NCBI GenBank assembly: GCA_016204125.1
Contig: JACQLI010000023.1
Coordinates: 1 to 40,722, forward strand
Direction of reading: 5' to 3'
Length of the DNA stretch: 40,722 nucleotides
From: Candidatus Omnitrophota bacterium
GTDB taxonomy: Bacteria > Omnitrophota > Omnitrophia > Omnitrophales > JACQLI01
Positions 39,148-40,722 of the stretch are shown piece after piece. The notes under the pieces were generated by a model, which saw only the letters and a list, made by a program, of their open reading frames with translations, searched no databases and was not told the DNA's origin. A program made the translations under genes and the position numbers. The number at the start of each line of letters is the position of its first letter. Position 1 is the first letter of the stretch.

Positions 39148-39960
39148 TTACTTCCTCTTCGAGTTACGCAGGGGGCTCAGGAGTGAATTCACATACGAAA
39201 CAACGGAGCCAAGTCTTCCTCCTGATTGACGAATCTTATCAACAATCGCGCTTCCGACAATCACCCCATCCGCCAAACGAGACATCGCCTTCACCTGTTT
39301 AGGTGAGGAAACCCCGAATCCAATCAAAACAGGCTTTCGGCCGAAACGTGCTAGAGCTCGAAGATTTTTTCGTAGGTCTTCGGGGACAAATCCTCGCGCA
39401 CCTGTCACGCCGCGAACCGATACATAATAGAGGAAACCCTGTGTCCTCGCAAAAATTTTTCGCGCTCGGTCAGGAGTAGTAGTGGGAGCAGCGAGAAAGA
39501 CAGGAGCAATTCCAGCCTTTTTGCAAGCCTTCCAGAGCGAAAGATCTTCCTCAGGAGGACAATCGGGCACAAGAAGACCGTCGAAACCTGCCTGCTTAAG
39601 CCGAGCTGGGAAAGTCTTGACCCCTGCATGATAGATTGGATTGAGGTAGGAAAAGAAAATGACAGGGACGTCAACCCCTTTGCGGCGCAAGTTTTTCACG
39701 ACCCGCAAGGCATCCTGGATCGTAACCCCCTTTTTCAAGGCAGCTTCAGAAGAAAACTGAATGGTAGGTCCATCTGCCAAAGGATCTGAAAAAGGAAAAC
39801 CAAGTTCAATGAGATCAACGCCTTGCTCGGCAAAGTCTTCGATGAGCTTTTCCGTTGCCCGAACACTGGGATAACCCAAGGTTAAGAAGGCGCAAAAGAT
39901 CTTTCGTTTGGCGCGTTTGGCTTGAGCAAGTTTTTTAACGAGTCGATTTTTTGATAACAT
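39148..39960 (-). CDS. trpA: Tryptophan synthase alpha subunit
   Basis: A 270-residue TIM barrel from the chosen ATG. LIELGFPFSDPLADGPTIQ holds the catalytic Glu (about E52) and Asp (about D63); GFLYYVSVRGVTGARG binds the phosphate, and GFGVSSPKQV follows. It splits indole-3-glycerol phosphate and channels indole to TrpB. A GTG 6 codons upstream is possible; the ATG has AAGGAT close by and already overlaps trpB by 26 bases, which couples their translation. Confidence 0.96.
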   Translation of the reverse strand: MLSKNRLVKKLAQAKRAKRKIFCAFLTLGYPSVRATEKLIEDFAEQGVDLIELGFPFSDPLADGPTIQFSSEAALKKGVTIQDALRVVKNLRRKGVDVPVIFFSYLNPIYHAGVKTFPARLKQAGFDGLLVPDCPPEEDLSLWKACKKAGIAPVFLAAPTTTPDRARKIFARTQGFLYYVSVRGVTGARGFVPEDLRKNLRALARFGRKPVLIGFGVSSPKQVKAMSRLADGVIVGSAIVDKIRQSGGRLGSVVSYVNSLLSPLRNSKRK

Positions 39961-40722
39961 CAATATCCTTGTCTCCACGGCCCGACAAGCAGACCGCTAC
40001 TGTTTCGCCAGAACGGGTTCGTCTCATCAGGCGCTTCAGGAAAGCGATGGCATGGGCAGGCTCTAAGGCAGGCATGATTCCTTCAAGCTCAGTGAGTAGT
40101 TTAAACCCCTCTAAAGCTTCTCGATCGGTAACGGTCTCATATTGGACGCGTCCTATCTCTTTAAGATAGGCGTGTTCAGGACCCACCGAAGGGTAATCCA
40201 GTCCTGCTGAAATCGAATGGGCAAGCTCGACTTGGCCATTCTCGTCTTGCAAAAGATAACTCTTCATTCCATGAAGAATGCCCACCGAACCACGCGTAAG
40301 CGACGCAGCGTGTTTGCCGCTTGTCAGACCCTTTCCAGCTGCCTCGACACCAAAAAGTCGCACCCGAGATTTTTCAATAAAAGGATGAAAAAAACCGATG
40401 GCATTACTTCCTCCGCCTACACAGGCAACAAGATAATTGGGTAACCGCCTTCCTTTCGAAGCCGATGGAAACTGCCTGAGAGTCTCCTTTCCAATCACCG
40501 ATTGGAAATCTCTCACCATCATGGGATAGGGATGAGGGCCCACCACACTTCCAAGAAGGTAATAGGTTGTTTCCACATTGGTAACCCAGTCTCGGATCGC
40601 TTCGTTCGTGGCATCTTTGAGAGTTCTCGAACCTGAACGAACGGGAACAACTTTCGCGCCAAGCAAGTTCATCTTGTAGACGTTGAGCGCCTGCCTTTTA
40701 ACATCCTCTTCCCCCATGTAGA
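39935..40722 (-). CDS. trpB: Tryptophan synthase beta subunit, 5' end outside window
   Basis: This is the C-terminal part of TrpB; the frame stays open to the edge of the window. GGGSNAIGFFHPF binds the PLP phosphate; HSISAGLDYPSVGPEHAYL and TELEGIMPALEPAHA are conserved. The N-terminal part with the PLP-binding lysine lies beyond the edge. With TrpA it makes tryptophan from indole and serine. Its stop codon lies inside trpA. Confidence 0.96.
   Translation of the reverse strand, partial: YMGEEDVKRQALNVYKMNLLGAKVVPVRSGSRTLKDATNEAIRDWVTNVETTYYLLGSVVGPHPYPMMVRDFQSVIGKETLRQFPSASKGRRLPNYLVACVGGGSNAIGFFHPFIEKSRVRLFGVEAAGKGLTSGKHAASLTRGSVGILHGMKSYLLQDENGQVELAHSISAGLDYPSVGPEHAYLKEIGRVQYETVTDREALEGFKLLTELEGIMPALEPAHAIAFLKRLMRRTRSGETVAVCLSGRGDKDIDVIKKSTR

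Overview
The window reads as a stretch of chromosome from an uncultured, free-living bacterium with mid-range GC. Every gene I can support lies on the minus strand, so transcription runs from high to low coordinates across the whole 40.7 kb. The best taxonomic clue is a small basic protein at 31069-31377 of the type typical of the PVC bacteria and their relatives, including Omnitrophota. I therefore lean to an Omnitrophota-like or other PVC-related lineage, with moderate confidence only. No tRNA, rRNA, CRISPR array, insertion sequence or phage gene was found, and no gene-free gap exceeds about 280 bases.

Region 1 (40722-28903) is housekeeping: trpB (5' end outside the window), trpA, ruvX, an M16 peptidase, rpe, lepA, lepB, a GH1 glycosidase and a SPOR-domain protein. 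A palindromic repeat pair follows. Then come a TPR protein, the small basic protein, a GNAT acetyltransferase, a second SPOR protein, a PilZ protein and yajQ. A third, partial copy of the repeat follows the yajQ stop, and then a second PilZ gene with its own sigma-70-like promoter.

Region 2 (28174-17999) is lipid and glycerol metabolism: glycerol kinase, a cyclic-nucleotide-binding/patatin protein, thiolase, 3-hydroxyacyl-CoA dehydrogenase, enoyl-CoA hydratase, a secreted charged coiled-coil protein, long-chain acyl-CoA ligase and a monoacylglycerol-lipase-like hydrolase. These genes are tightly packed.

Region 3 (17966-69) is the most interesting part. An ECF sigma factor and a small zinc-finger anti-sigma factor are followed by a run of about 23 genes (16862 to 524) that mostly overlap by a few bases or are separated by less than 20. 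The same two-block promoter-like motif (GAATCCTTTTGC, 7 bases, CGCATCTTAATCA) sits before the sigma gene and before the first gene of the long run, so the sigma factor probably drives both itself and the run. The run contains the recognised arsenosugar set: an ArsM-type arsenite methyltransferase with its three cysteines, the radical-SAM protein ArsS, two TIGR04283-type glycosyltransferases and a TIGR04282-type transferase. A PiT transporter, which could bring in phosphate or arsenate, lies between arsM and arsS. Mixed in are an HPr phosphocarrier, a GH1 enzyme, a membrane GT-C glycosyltransferase, a fatty-acid-hydroxylase-like membrane protein, a mercuric-reductase-like flavoprotein with a TVP38 protein, a DUF547 protein, a DsrE-like secreted protein, a transglutaminase-like protein, a His-rich secreted peptide and a Cys-rich methyltransferase. 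Two genes under 60 codons were found by hand: a 39-residue Cys-rich membrane protein (16743-16862) and a 56-residue zinc-ribbon lipoprotein (12431-12601). I infer a single stress-controlled system that takes up, methylates and glycosylates arsenic and may place the product on a lipid or envelope component. That end product is a hypothesis.
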